Shown: positions 53,540 to 60,841 of the stretch, in pieces
Layout of the letters: each line of letters starts with the position of its first letter
Numbering within the stretch: position 1 is the stretch's first letter
Assembly (NCBI GenBank): GCA_022486625.1
Contig: JAKVKH010000023.1
Location: 1-60,841, forward strand
DNA from: Butyrivibrio sp.
Lineage (GTDB): Bacteria > Bacillota > Clostridia > Lachnospirales > Lachnospiraceae
Direction: 5' to 3'
DNA: 60,841 nucleotides
Made by a program: the position numbers and the translations under genes
The notes under the pieces: model-generated
Told to the model about the DNA's origin: nothing
The model's database searches: none
What the model saw: only the letters and a program-made list of their open reading frames with translations

Positions 53540-54448
53540 TTATGACCGTGCCCCTGCTCCGGTTGACTGCCTATGAATCTGCTCCGTTATGATTCTGGCC
53601 AGCAGACTGAAACAAAGTACAATTACAACCAGAACCGCTGCTGAAAAATTGGCAATGGCTGCCGAGTTCGGATTCAACGATCCTTCTGTCCTCATGACCC
53701 AGATATGAAGTGCCAGTGTTTCTCCCGGACGAAACGGATTAAGCGGGCAGTTCGGCGAAACCAGATTCCAGTTTGACCAGTTCAGATGTGTACTCTGCCC
53801 CGCTGTATACAGAAGTGCTGCCGCTTCTCCAAAGCCTCTTCCGGCTGCCAGAATCACGCCTGTAATAATTCTGGGAAGGCATGCAGGTAAAAGCACTTTT
53901 ACGATAGATACCCAGTGTGTGGCTCCAAGTGCCATACTTCCTGACAGATAGTTTTTAGGAAGAGAGCGCATGGCATCCTCTGTTGTCGTTGTAATAGACG
54001 GCAGACTTAAAATCGACACTGCCAATGCCCCTGCCATCAGATTCCACCTTGCTCCAGTCATCAGAATGAAAACCAGATAGCCGAATAAGCCAACTACAAT
54101 TGATGGAAGTGAAGAGAGTGCCTCAATACAGACCCGGATAAATGCCGTCAGCTTATTGTCTCCCGCATATTCCGCCATGTAGATCCCTGCCAGCACACCG
54201 ATCGGAACACTGATCAGAAGAGAAAGCACGACCAGATAAATCGTGTTAAACAACTGATTACCGATTCCACTCTGATTAAATGCCATAATTCCCGGATAAT
54301 AGCCTGCAATCCCCTTGATAATGATATATCCCGCCAGTACAAATATCAGTAGCAGAAATGATCCGCCAATCAGATAAAACACCCCTGTCATCAGCCCATT
54401 TACTGCCTTTGCCCTGAAAATCCGGACTTTCATTGAATTATTTTCCAT
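53540..54448 (-). CDS. pstA: Phosphate ABC transporter permease PstA
   Basis: 302 residues, six membrane helices, PstA motif VPIGVLAGIYMAEYAG and the coupling segment ALGATHWVSIVKVLLPACLPRIITG. Overlaps the end of pstC by 11 bp, so translation is coupled. Forms the phosphate channel with PstC. Confidence 0.96.
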   Translation of the reverse strand: MENNSMKVRIFRAKAVNGLMTGVFYLIGGSFLLLIFVLAGYIIIKGIAGYYPGIMAFNQSGIGNQLFNTIYLVVLSLLISVPIGVLAGIYMAEYAGDNKLTAFIRVCIEALSSLPSIVVGLFGYLVFILMTGARWNLMAGALAVSILSLPSITTTTEDAMRSLPKNYLSGSMALGATHWVSIVKVLLPACLPRIITGVILAAGRGFGEAAALLYTAGQSTHLNWSNWNLVSPNCPLNPFRPGETLALHIWVMRTEGSLNPNSAAIANFSAAVLVVIVLCFSLLARIITEQIHRQSTGAGARS

Positions 54449-55343
54449 TCTCTTGTTTTCCTTTCGCCGAAATCAGATGAATCAGCAGGATAAAAAACAT
54501 GGAAATAAGAAACAAAAGCAGTGCCATTGACCACAGCGCCATGTTCTGTTCTCCGCCGCTTGCCGAATTTCCCATATCTGACGCAATTGCAGCTGTCAGG
54601 TTATTGGTCGGAGACAAAATATCCTTTGGAAATGCCCTTGTTTTACCAATGACCATTGCCACCGCAAGTGCTTCTCCAAACGCTCTTGCAAGTCCCAGAA
54701 TAATACCTGTATAGATTCCGGATTTTGCTGCCGGAATCACGATTCTGTATATAACCTGCCACCTGGTCGATCCGATTCCGTATGCGGCTCCGCGATACGC
54801 TGACGGTACACTGCGAATGGCATCTGCCGCCACAGTAGTAATCGTAGGAAACATCATGACTGCCAGTACAATGGACGCTGCCAGTACAGAATAACCTCCC
54901 ATCGTGGCATGAAAAGTATCTCTGATGAACGGTACCAGAACGGTCAGTCCAATCCATCCATAGACCACAGACGGAATACCCACAAAGATCTCTACTGCCG
55001 GCTGAAAAATACTTCGTCCTGCTTTTGGTGCAATCTCTGTCATGAAAACTGCTGCCCCAAGTGCAAACGGTGTTACAAATAAAAGTGCCAGACCACAGGT
55101 CATCAACGAACCACAGATATATACTGCTGCTCCGACACTTCCGCCTCCCGTTGTTGCATTATCCTGCGGCGCCCACCTGGATGAAAACAGGAATTCTGCC
55201 AGGGTATGATGGAATTTTGTAAAAGTTCCGGTTCCCTGTACAAGCAGGAAAATACCGATTGCTGCAGTCAATATAATGATAAATGCACCGCAAAAGGTTA
55301 CAATTCCTCTTCCCAGATATTCTTTTCTGATTTTATCTTTCAC
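54438..55343 (-). CDS. pstC: Phosphate ABC transporter permease PstC
   Basis: 301 residues, six membrane helices, PstC motifs EIFVGIPSVVYGWIGL and YGIGSTRWQVIYRIVIPAAKSGI. It follows pstS by 86 bp, a gap that holds a stem-loop (55369-55402). Confidence 0.96.
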   Translation of the reverse strand: MKDKIRKEYLGRGIVTFCGAFIIILTAAIGIFLLVQGTGTFTKFHHTLAEFLFSSRWAPQDNATTGGGSVGAAVYICGSLMTCGLALLFVTPFALGAAVFMTEIAPKAGRSIFQPAVEIFVGIPSVVYGWIGLTVLVPFIRDTFHATMGGYSVLAASIVLAVMMFPTITTVAADAIRSVPSAYRGAAYGIGSTRWQVIYRIVIPAAKSGIYTGIILGLARAFGEALAVAMVIGKTRAFPKDILSPTNNLTAAIASDMGNSASGGEQNMALWSMALLLFLISMFFILLIHLISAKGKQENGK

Positions 55344-55368
55344 TGATTTTCCTCTTTATATTGCACCT

Positions 55369-55402
55369 GATACCGGCCAGAAAACTGCATCTGCCCGGTA
55401 TC
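55369..55402 (-). repeat. Stem-loop between pstS and pstC
   Basis: GATACCGG (55369-55376) and CCGGTATC (55395-55402) are perfect arms with an 18-base loop. No U-tract follows, so it probably stabilises the pstS end of the message. Confidence 0.5.
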
Positions 55403-55429
55403 CTGAAATTCTGTGTGATTGACTTTAGG

Positions 55430-56422
55430 TTACTTTGTTGTCTGATGTGCGGCAACTGCCTCGGAACTCATCTTGGAGGCAACGCCATATCCCATTGCTT
55501 CAATTTTGGATGAGAAGGTATCTCCTGTAATATAGCTGATGAATGCCTGTGCCGCATCAGAACCTGCATCCTTCGTGTACATGTGCTCATAACCCCATAC
55601 CTTGTAGGTTCCGTTATAGGTATTTTCAAGTGTCGGTGCTACGCCGTCGATGGAAACCGTTGCTACTTTGCTGTCATTTACCAGATAGGAAAGTGCGACA
55701 TATCCGATTGCTCCCGGATTGCTTTCTACTGTCTGCAGAAGTGTTCCGGAATCATCTGTCTCCAGTGCTTTATTGGATGCCTCCTCTGCGCCGCCAAGCG
55801 CCCATGTCTTAAAGAGTGCGCGTGTACCGGAAGAACTCGGTCTTGTTACCAGCATAATCGCTTCATCCGGTCCGCCAACGTCTTTCCAGTTGGTTGTCTT
55901 TCCTGTGAAGATGCTGACCAGCTGATCGGTTGTCAGATTGGTTACACCAAGGGAAGCATTGACAACCGGTGCCATGGTAATTGTGCATACCTGATGATCT
56001 GTCAGCCCTTTGGCCGCATCTGCATCAAGCTTTTCCTCTGCGGTTACATCTGAATCTCCTATATCTACAGCACCCTGTGATACCTGCTTTAAACCTTCTC
56101 CCGAACCACCGCCGTTTACTACAACCGATGCATCCGGATTATCATTCATGAATGCTTCTGCTGCTGCCTGTGCCAGAGGAAGAAGTGCAGAAGAGCCTGC
56201 TGCCGTAACTGTTCCGGAAATGCTGCCGGTTGATGTTGTTGCTGCTGTATCTGTTCCTGCTGCCTGTGATGTCTGTGTACCACTTCCTGACGCCTGTGCT
56301 GTTGTATCCGTAGTCTGTGCCTGCTGCGACTGCGCCGCATCTGACTTACTTGTACTGCCGCATGCGCTGATTGATGCAATCATTGCCACGCTCATGATTA
56401 CTGCCAGAAGTTTCTTTTTCAT
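55430..56422 (-). CDS. pstS: Phosphate-binding lipoprotein PstS
   Basis: About 330 residues. Signal peptide with lipobox ISACGS near residue 20, a long Gln/Thr/Ser/Ala-rich linker to about residue 70, then the phosphate-binding fold: AAGSSALLPLAQAAAE, NGGGSGEGLKQ and TRPSSSGTRALF carry the residues that wrap the phosphate. The second Met, seven bases from AAGGGATG, is preferred to the first. First gene of the pst operon, probably induced by phosphate limitation through a PhoP/PhoB-type regulator encoded elsewhere. Confidence 0.96.
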   Translation of the reverse strand: MKKKLLAVIMSVAMIASISACGSTSKSDAAQSQQAQTTDTTAQASGSGTQTSQAAGTDTAATTSTGSISGTVTAAGSSALLPLAQAAAEAFMNDNPDASVVVNGGGSGEGLKQVSQGAVDIGDSDVTAEEKLDADAAKGLTDHQVCTITMAPVVNASLGVTNLTTDQLVSIFTGKTTNWKDVGGPDEAIMLVTRPSSSGTRALFKTWALGGAEEASNKALETDDSGTLLQTVESNPGAIGYVALSYLVNDSKVATVSIDGVAPTLENTYNGTYKVWGYEHMYTKDAGSDAAQAFISYITGDTFSSKIEAMGYGVASKMSSEAVAAHQTTK

Positions 56423-56500
56423 ATTCATCCCTTACCTGTTCTCAGGTAATTACCTCACCCGAGGTATCCTTTCTTTTTCATCTCTCTTGACTTCTCCTGT

Positions 56501-56555
56501 ATCATATCTCACGTCTGTAAAATTCACTCTCATCTCAAGGTCAAATTTCTGTAAA
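56501..56555 (-). promoter_or_regulatory. pstS promoter region with candidate Pho box
   Basis: On the minus strand four TTTACA-like hexamers recur every 11 bp (TTTACA, TTGACC, ATGAGA, TTTTAC) from 56555 to about 56516, matching the spacing of Gram-positive Pho boxes. A TATGAT -10 lies at 56501-56506 with no good -35, consistent with an activator-dependent promoter. Confidence 0.45.
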
Positions 56556-56608
56556 AAAAGAGTAAGGAAACATAAAGTGAAAAACACCTTACATTTCCTT
56601 ACTCTTTT
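56551..56608 (-). terminator. Terminator after the flavin reductase gene
   Basis: A 15-bp perfect stem (56556-56570 with 56594-56608) with a 23-base loop is followed on the minus strand by a T-run (TTTTTTTAC), 20 bases after the gene's stop. It closes the transcript that begins at or upstream of the window's right end. Confidence 0.8.
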
Positions 56609-56628
56609 GCTTTTTACTGATCTTCTGC

Positions 56629-57138
56629 TTAACGGATCATGGCCTTGACCATCTCACCGACATACATGGTGTGATAGTCTCCGTCTTTATACACTTTTTT
56701 TACAATGTCCGGCACTACAAACCCGCTTTCTTCAAACGCCTGCCGGTACATGATTCTGCACAGAATCACACTGCTTGCTTCATCCAGATATGGGATGCCC
56801 TGATCACGACCGATATGAAGACGTGCGCCTGCAATTTTGTCTTCGTTTCTTCCTGAGACCATCCCCAGATATTTCATCGTGCCATGATATTCCTTATGAT
56901 CCATAAAAGAAAGTGAATATACACCGGACGCATCCAGCAGCTCTTTTGTATATCTGCTTTCTCTGACGAAAATAAATGAACATCTTTTATCCCAGATATA
57001 TCCGACGCCTCCCCAGGAGGCTGTCATGGAATTGACTTTTCCGTCTTTTTCCGAAGTAATCAGCATCCAGTTGTCTCCGCCAAACTGATATGGACCTGAC
57101 TCAATATCCTCAAAGCTTACAGGCTGAAAAACATGCAT
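56629..57138 (-). CDS. Flavin reductase-like domain protein (flavoredoxin type)
   Basis: About 169 residues with an FMN-binding split-barrel fold: PYQFGGDNWMLITSEKDGKVNSMTASWGG is cut here to its key parts WMLIT and MTASWGG, and SFMDHKEYHGTMKYLG follows. Such proteins pass electrons from NAD(P)H or ferredoxin to flavin or act as flavin-bound electron carriers. The Met chosen has an AAAGGATGGGGGA site; earlier Met codons overlap nothing but lack a site. It is the last gene of its unit, just after the carbonic-anhydrase-like gene. It could supply electrons to the flavodiiron protein at 6309-7505, but nothing in the sequence links them. Confidence 0.82.
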   Translation of the reverse strand: MHVFQPVSFEDIESGPYQFGGDNWMLITSEKDGKVNSMTASWGGVGYIWDKRCSFIFVRESRYTKELLDASGVYSLSFMDHKEYHGTMKYLGMVSGRNEDKIAGARLHIGRDQGIPYLDEASSVILCRIMYRQAFEESGFVVPDIVKKVYKDGDYHTMYVGEMVKAMIR

Positions 57139-57189
57139 TCCCCCATCCTTTCCTGCGATCTCCCGCATCTGCATTGCCTTTATGTGCAC

Positions 57190-57711
57190 TTATTTCATCT
57201 GGTACAGCTGTGGTGAATTTTTGCGATACTCTTTTGCTTCTGTAATATAGGATTCTGCATTCCGACGGAAATGCAGACGTTCTTCCTCTGTGACCTGCCG
57301 TACGATTTTTGCCGGCGAACCGATGACCAGTGATCCATCCGGGATCTGCATATTCTGTGTTACAAGTGCGCCCGCTCCGATGATGCAGTCCTCTCCGATG
57401 ACACACCCGTTCATCAGAATGGCACCCATTCCGATCAGCGAATTGTCCCCGATCTGCGCACCATGTATAATGGCACCATGTCCGATCGTCACAAATCTTC
57501 CGATGTGTACCGGCAGCTGATAATCCATATGAATCACCGCATTATCCTGTACGTTGCTTCCTTCTCCGATAAAAACAGGTGAACGATCCGCACGGATCGT
57601 CGTATGATACCAGATACTGCAGTCCTTTCCGATATGTACATCTCCCAGAATCACAGCATCACCTGCAACAAATGCTTCCGGGTCAACTTCCGGTCTGATA
57701 CCGCTGTCCAT
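57190..57711 (-). CDS. Gamma-carbonic anhydrase-like hexapeptide protein
   Basis: About 173 residues forming a left-handed beta-helix of hexapeptide repeats (VILGDVHIGKDCSIW onward). Three zinc-ligand His are in place: one in NAVIHMD and two in TIGHGAIIHGA. Close relatives (YrdA/PaaY/CaiE type) have weak or no carbonic anhydrase activity, so the reaction is left open. The ATG with AGGAGGCTTGCCA is preferred to a TTG two codons upstream. 16 bp after the GreA-like gene. Confidence 0.88.
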   Translation of the reverse strand: MDSGIRPEVDPEAFVAGDAVILGDVHIGKDCSIWYHTTIRADRSPVFIGEGSNVQDNAVIHMDYQLPVHIGRFVTIGHGAIIHGAQIGDNSLIGMGAILMNGCVIGEDCIIGAGALVTQNMQIPDGSLVIGSPAKIVRQVTEEERLHFRRNAESYITEAKEYRKNSPQLYQMK

Positions 57712-57727
57712 TGGCAAGCCTCCTGTC

Positions 57728-58231
57728 TTAGAAATCTCTGATTCTGTCTTCCTCTGTCAGGCCTGTATTTTCTATTTTCATAATCGTCACATCATAACTG
57801 TAGGAATCGCTGACCTTAATCGTTACCAGATCACCCACCCGGTGCCCCAGCAGAGTCTTTCCCAGCGGAGATTCAATGCTGATCAGTCCCTTCAGGGAAT
57901 CTCCGCGCATTGTTGTCACAATTTTATATACTTCCGTCGTCTGATCTTCCTCAACTCTGACCGTAACCGTCTTGTTCATGCCGACCTGATCGTCTGTTGT
58001 ATTGTCTTCAATGACCTTTGCTGTCTTAATCATTCTCTCCAGAAAACGGATCCGGCTCTCATTCTGATTCTTCGCCTTTTTGGCGGCATAGTATTCAAAA
58101 TTTTCGCTTAAGTCTCCCTGCGCTCTTGCTTCCTTTACGTGTTCCAGAAGTTCCTTGCGAATGACGATCTTACGATTTTCGATCTCCGCTTCCATATCTT
58201 CGATATCTTTACGTGTCAGTTCGTTATGCAT
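57728..58231 (-). CDS. GreA/GreB-family transcription elongation factor
   Basis: About 167 residues. N-terminal coiled coil with the catalytic tip GDLSENFEYYAAKKAKN, which carries the Asp/Glu pair that directs RNA cleavage in backtracked polymerase, and a C-terminal FKBP-like domain (SPLGKTLLGHRVGDLV). The Met chosen begins the conserved region; the frame is open for another 33 codons upstream but those residues have no family counterpart. It is probably a GreA paralogue; whether it is the only copy cannot be told from this window. Confidence 0.88.
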   Translation of the reverse strand: MHNELTRKDIEDMEAEIENRKIVIRKELLEHVKEARAQGDLSENFEYYAAKKAKNQNESRIRFLERMIKTAKVIEDNTTDDQVGMNKTVTVRVEEDQTTEVYKIVTTMRGDSLKGLISIESPLGKTLLGHRVGDLVTIKVSDSYSYDVTIMKIENTGLTEEDRIRDF

Positions 58232-58339
58232 AACCACCTGTCCCTCATCTGCCCGGCCTTTGCCATGCCACAGCCTTCTCTTTTCCATCATGACGCAGCT
58301 GCCACAAATATCCGCTGACATTTGCCTCATATATTGATT

Positions 58340-59551
58340 TTAAATTTTAAAAACATATTGGTCAAGCCTTCGAAATGCTTCTTCTATTCTGCTCGCAGGA
58401 GATGCCAGATTCATCCTGATCGCATACGGTCTGTGGAACGGCCTGCCATCCTGCCAGATGACGCCGACATCCCAGCCTTTCCTGATCAGCTCATCCATTG
58501 CCATGTTCTGCTCTCTGCAGTATGCTTCGCAGTCCAGATAGAGCATGTAGGTACCCTGCGGCCTTGCCAGGGAAATTCCGTGATAATATTTCTGAATATG
58601 CCCCACTGCATACTCCATATTTTCACTCAGAACCTTTCGCAGTTCATCTGTCCATCTCTTTCCTTCATCGCTATAACAGCCAAGGAGTGCATGCATACTC
58701 AGTACATTCATGCTGTTATAATGTGTTGCCTCGCCCGAACGATTCACCCTGTCACGCAACAGTGCATCGTAAATGATATGATAGGATCCGATCAGTCCTG
58801 CCAGATTAAAGGTTTTGGACGGTGCATAAAATGCAATGGTACGGTTTCTGGCATCTTCCGACACGGACTGCGTCGGAATATGCTGATAGCCTTCCAGCGT
58901 CAGATCACTCCAGATTTCATCCGAAATGACAATGCAGTCATTCTGCCGGTAAACCTCCATGGCCTGTTCGATTTCCGCTCTCTCCCAGACACGTCCGGTC
59001 GGATTGTGTGGACTGCAAAACAGCGCCAGATGAATGTGATTCTGTTTCAGCTTCCGGTCCATATCCTCATAGTCCATCCGCCAGATTCCTTTTTCATCCT
59101 GTTTAAGGTCACTCAGAATAATCTTTCTGCCATTGTCTTCAATGCATTTCGTAAATCCGATGTAGGTCGGTGAATGCAGCAGCACATTGTCCCCCGCTAC
59201 GGTAAATGCACGAAGCGCAGATACCACGCCTCCCAGTACGCCATTCTCATATCCAATATTCTCTGCCGTCATATTCTGCACGCCATTACGTTCTTTCTGC
59301 CAGCCGATGATTGCATCATAATATTCCTGCGGAACCCCATAGTAACCGAACGCCGGATGCTGCGCCCGTTCCATGATACTGCGCACTGCGGCGGGAACAG
59401 TCGGAAAGTTCATATCCGCAACCCACATCGGGATCGCATCAAATCCTTTCCCCGGTGCATCCGGAATAAATCCCGGCGCTGTCCCGAGTCCGTCAACTGC
59501 AAGTGCATCTTTCCCATGTCTGTCCATTACTGTTGTAAAATCGAATTCCAT
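58340..59551 (-). CDS. PatB/MalY-type PLP C-S lyase or aminotransferase
   Basis: About 403 residues, fold type I PLP enzyme. Key features: PMWVADMNFP and GYYGVP near the N-terminus, substrate loop CSPHNPTGR near 180, SDEIW near 210, and the PLP lysine K246 in YAPSKTFNLAG. These match the MalY/PatB group, whose usual activity is cystathionine or cysteine beta-lysis giving pyruvate, ammonia and a thiol. The Met chosen follows AGAAGGTGAAAACA. The GreA-like gene starts 108 bp downstream. Confidence 0.87.
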   Translation of the reverse strand: MEFDFTTVMDRHGKDALAVDGLGTAPGFIPDAPGKGFDAIPMWVADMNFPTVPAAVRSIMERAQHPAFGYYGVPQEYYDAIIGWQKERNGVQNMTAENIGYENGVLGGVVSALRAFTVAGDNVLLHSPTYIGFTKCIEDNGRKIILSDLKQDEKGIWRMDYEDMDRKLKQNHIHLALFCSPHNPTGRVWERAEIEQAMEVYRQNDCIVISDEIWSDLTLEGYQHIPTQSVSEDARNRTIAFYAPSKTFNLAGLIGSYHIIYDALLRDRVNRSGEATHYNSMNVLSMHALLGCYSDEGKRWTDELRKVLSENMEYAVGHIQKYYHGISLARPQGTYMLYLDCEAYCREQNMAMDELIRKGWDVGVIWQDGRPFHRPYAIRMNLASPASRIEEAFRRLDQYVFKI

Positions 59552-59606
59552 TGTTTTCACCTTCTGCTCCATCTCATTTCTTCAGGGCTGTTTGTTAATA
59601 TTATAA

Positions 59607-60134
59607 TTATTTATGGTAAGATACCGGCTGATTTATATCAACATAATAACAGCGCAGGTCCCGGGGGCAAACATAAATTTTCACTTCCGTATTCATTTTT
59701 TCCTGCGGATAATAGGTCACCGGATTACTTAGAAATATATGCATAATCCCGGTATCCGGATCAGAATAATGGCATTCCAGTCTCTGCAGAAACCTGTCAT
59801 TTACATGCGTGGCGGCATCAGTCGTGACATTTACCACATATCCCATGATATACTGTCCGCCTGCTACTGCTTTTTCCTGACGCCATATTTTAAGTACTAC
59901 CCCCAGAAAAGCAATCAGTCCCGGCACAAGAAAAGCCAGGCCGATTCCTCCCGGTATCAAAAGCAGAATTTCTGCATCTTCTGTCTGCTCCGGTTTTGAA
60001 AAAGAATACACAACAACGCCTAAAATTATCATTCCCAGTCCAAGGACGGAAAAAATAATTCCCAGTATCAGATTAGTGTTTATTCCAATTTTTACCTTTG
60101 GGCAAAAATCTCTTTCTTCTGTATATAATTTCAT
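59607..60134 (-). CDS. Two-helix membrane protein of unknown family, copy 2
   Basis: 175 residues, not recognised. Two membrane helices (about residues 22-46 and 58-84) follow a short N-terminus containing PKVKIG; the C-terminal half is soluble, predicted beta-rich, and has the landmarks LECHYSDPDTG, NPVTYYPQ, VKIYV and YYVDI. The same landmarks in the same order occur in the upstream neighbour, so the pair arose by duplication. A GGAGTGTGAAAA site precedes the ATG. No enzymatic residues are evident. Confidence 0.75.
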   Translation of the reverse strand: MKLYTEERDFCPKVKIGINTNLILGIIFSVLGLGMIILGVVVYSFSKPEQTEDAEILLLIPGGIGLAFLVPGLIAFLGVVLKIWRQEKAVAGGQYIMGYVVNVTTDAATHVNDRFLQRLECHYSDPDTGIMHIFLSNPVTYYPQEKMNTEVKIYVCPRDLRCYYVDINQPVSYHK

Positions 60135-60148
60135 TTTTCACACTCCGC

Positions 60149-60670
60149 TTAATGTATGATGACATTATCCCTGATATCCATGTAATATGGATAGTAACTG
60201 TTTTTTCCAACATAAACTTTTACGTTTTTTCCCATATATTCTGCCGGATAATACCAGAAATTGCGGCTTCTGAAATAGTGATTCCTTCCTCTTACATCCT
60301 GATGCCGGCACAACATCACCCATGGATAAACGCCATTTTTATAGACGGTCGTATTGCAATAGATTCTTTCTACCGGCACTTCCAGATAATATCCATCTTT
60401 CACAATCCTTTTTTCCGCACAGTATCTTGCATACGTAATTGCCAGACCAGCCAGACCTGACAGAAAAAGCGTCAACCCGATTCTCCCGAAAATCATACAC
60501 TGAACTTTCTCCATATCTTCTCCGGCAGCAATACTTCCCAGATTTATAGCAGCTGTGACGATCAGAAAAGTCGTCCCCACCGCAAATAATATACATCCCA
60601 ATACACTCAAAGCGTTCATTCGTATCTTTACTTTTGGTCTGTCCTCACTGCTGATTACACTATCATTCAC
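60149..60670 (-). CDS. Two-helix membrane protein of unknown family, copy 1
   Basis: About 173 residues from a GTG codon five bases after GGGAG (a GTG four codons earlier would overlap the ribosome site). N-terminal PKVKIR, two membrane helices (about 22-45 and 60-80), then a soluble domain with CRHQDVRG, WYYPAEY, VKVYV and YYMDI matching the downstream paralogue. Function unknown. It starts 48 bp after the stop of the truncated gene at the window edge. Confidence 0.72.
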   Translation of the reverse strand: MNDSVISSEDRPKVKIRMNALSVLGCILFAVGTTFLIVTAAINLGSIAAGEDMEKVQCMIFGRIGLTLFLSGLAGLAITYARYCAEKRIVKDGYYLEVPVERIYCNTTVYKNGVYPWVMLCRHQDVRGRNHYFRSRNFWYYPAEYMGKNVKVYVGKNSYYPYYMDIRDNVIIH

Positions 60671-60718
60671 AACTTCTCCCACTGCAGAGCACCTGCCGCG
60701 TCTGCATTTTTAATATTA

Positions 60719-60841
60719 TTAATACGCAGCTTCTGCAATTCCCCAGGCCACGCCATACGCACCGCAAAAAATCAATGCAAACCACAATACAGATACTGCG
60801 ACCGGCTGTTCATATACTTTCAGAAACGGATATGGTCCGCT
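60719..60841 (-). CDS. C-terminal end of a membrane protein, cut by window edge
   Basis: Only the last 40 codons are present, ending in TAA. The fragment starts SGPYPFLKVYEQP and contains one clear hydrophobic helix (VAVSVLWFALIFCGAYGVAW) before a short AEAAY tail. Too short to assign; it may belong to the same gene group as the two downstream paralogues but shows no shared motif. Confidence 0.6.
   Translation of the reverse strand, partial: SGPYPFLKVYEQPVAVSVLWFALIFCGAYGVAWGIAEAAY

Noticed and set aside
1..60841. CRISPR arrays, tRNA or rRNA genes, insertion sequences, phage genes, toxin-antitoxin or restriction systems
   Set aside because: Reading all intergenic regions and the gene products showed no spaced repeats, cloverleaf sequences, transposase, integrase or nuclease motifs.

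Overview
The window looks like a chromosome segment of an anaerobic, low-to-medium GC Firmicute of class Clostridia, most likely a plant-glycan-eating Lachnospiraceae member. Evidence: strong AGGAGG-type ribosome sites with frequent TTG/GTG starts, YesM/YesN-type two-component systems beside LplB/LplC-type sugar ABC transporters, an FprA-type flavodiiron protein, a CHASE-GGDEF protein, and many cytoplasmic glycoside hydrolases. No tRNA, rRNA, CRISPR array, insertion sequence or phage gene was found. All but three of the genes lie on the minus strand.

Left part (1-14.2 kb) is mostly housekeeping: two DnaA-box-like sites, a diguanylate cyclase, a TRIC-like channel, two exported proteins (DUF3298 and DUF3048 types), an FprA flavodiiron protein, an LCP cell-wall protein with long low-complexity tails, L-lactate dehydrogenase, and a heterodimeric ABC exporter whose promoter carries a 25-bp palindrome.

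Cluster 1 (14.2-32.0 kb) is a sugar-import and depolymerisation locus: GH29 alpha-L-fucosidase, GH42 beta-galactosidase, GH31 alpha-xylosidase-like, GH3 beta-glucosidase, a YesN-type regulator, two paralogous binding lipoproteins, LplC- and LplB-type permeases (the latter with an unusual N-terminal membrane extension), and a YesM-type kinase translationally coupled to a LarC nickel-pincer cofactor gene. The four enzymes match the four linkages of fucosylated xyloglucan side chains and backbone, and none has a signal peptide, so I infer uptake of intact oligosaccharides followed by cytoplasmic dismantling.

A polar amino-acid ABC transporter (33.5-35.8 kb) separates this from cluster 2 (35.9-52.7 kb): GH127 beta-L-arabinofuranosidase, an Asp/Glu-racemase-superfamily protein, a GH63-like hydrolase, a MalFG-type transporter with its binding protein, a second YesN/YesM pair, a BKACE (DUF849) enzyme overlapping a DUF1537 acid-sugar kinase, a 1022-residue GH106-like hydrolase and a divergent LacI regulator. 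The combination of arabinose/rhamnose-type hydrolases with acid-sugar kinase and beta-keto-acid cleavage chemistry is the best candidate for an undescribed pathway.

The right part (52.7-60.8 kb) holds pstSCAB without phoU, then a run containing flavin reductase, gamma-carbonic anhydrase-like protein, GreA-type factor, a PatB/MalY aminotransferase, two tandem paralogous two-helix membrane proteins, and the C-terminal end of a further membrane protein cut by the window edge. Most transcription units are delimited by clear hairpin terminators, and several intergenic regions carry inverted or direct repeats that look like operators.
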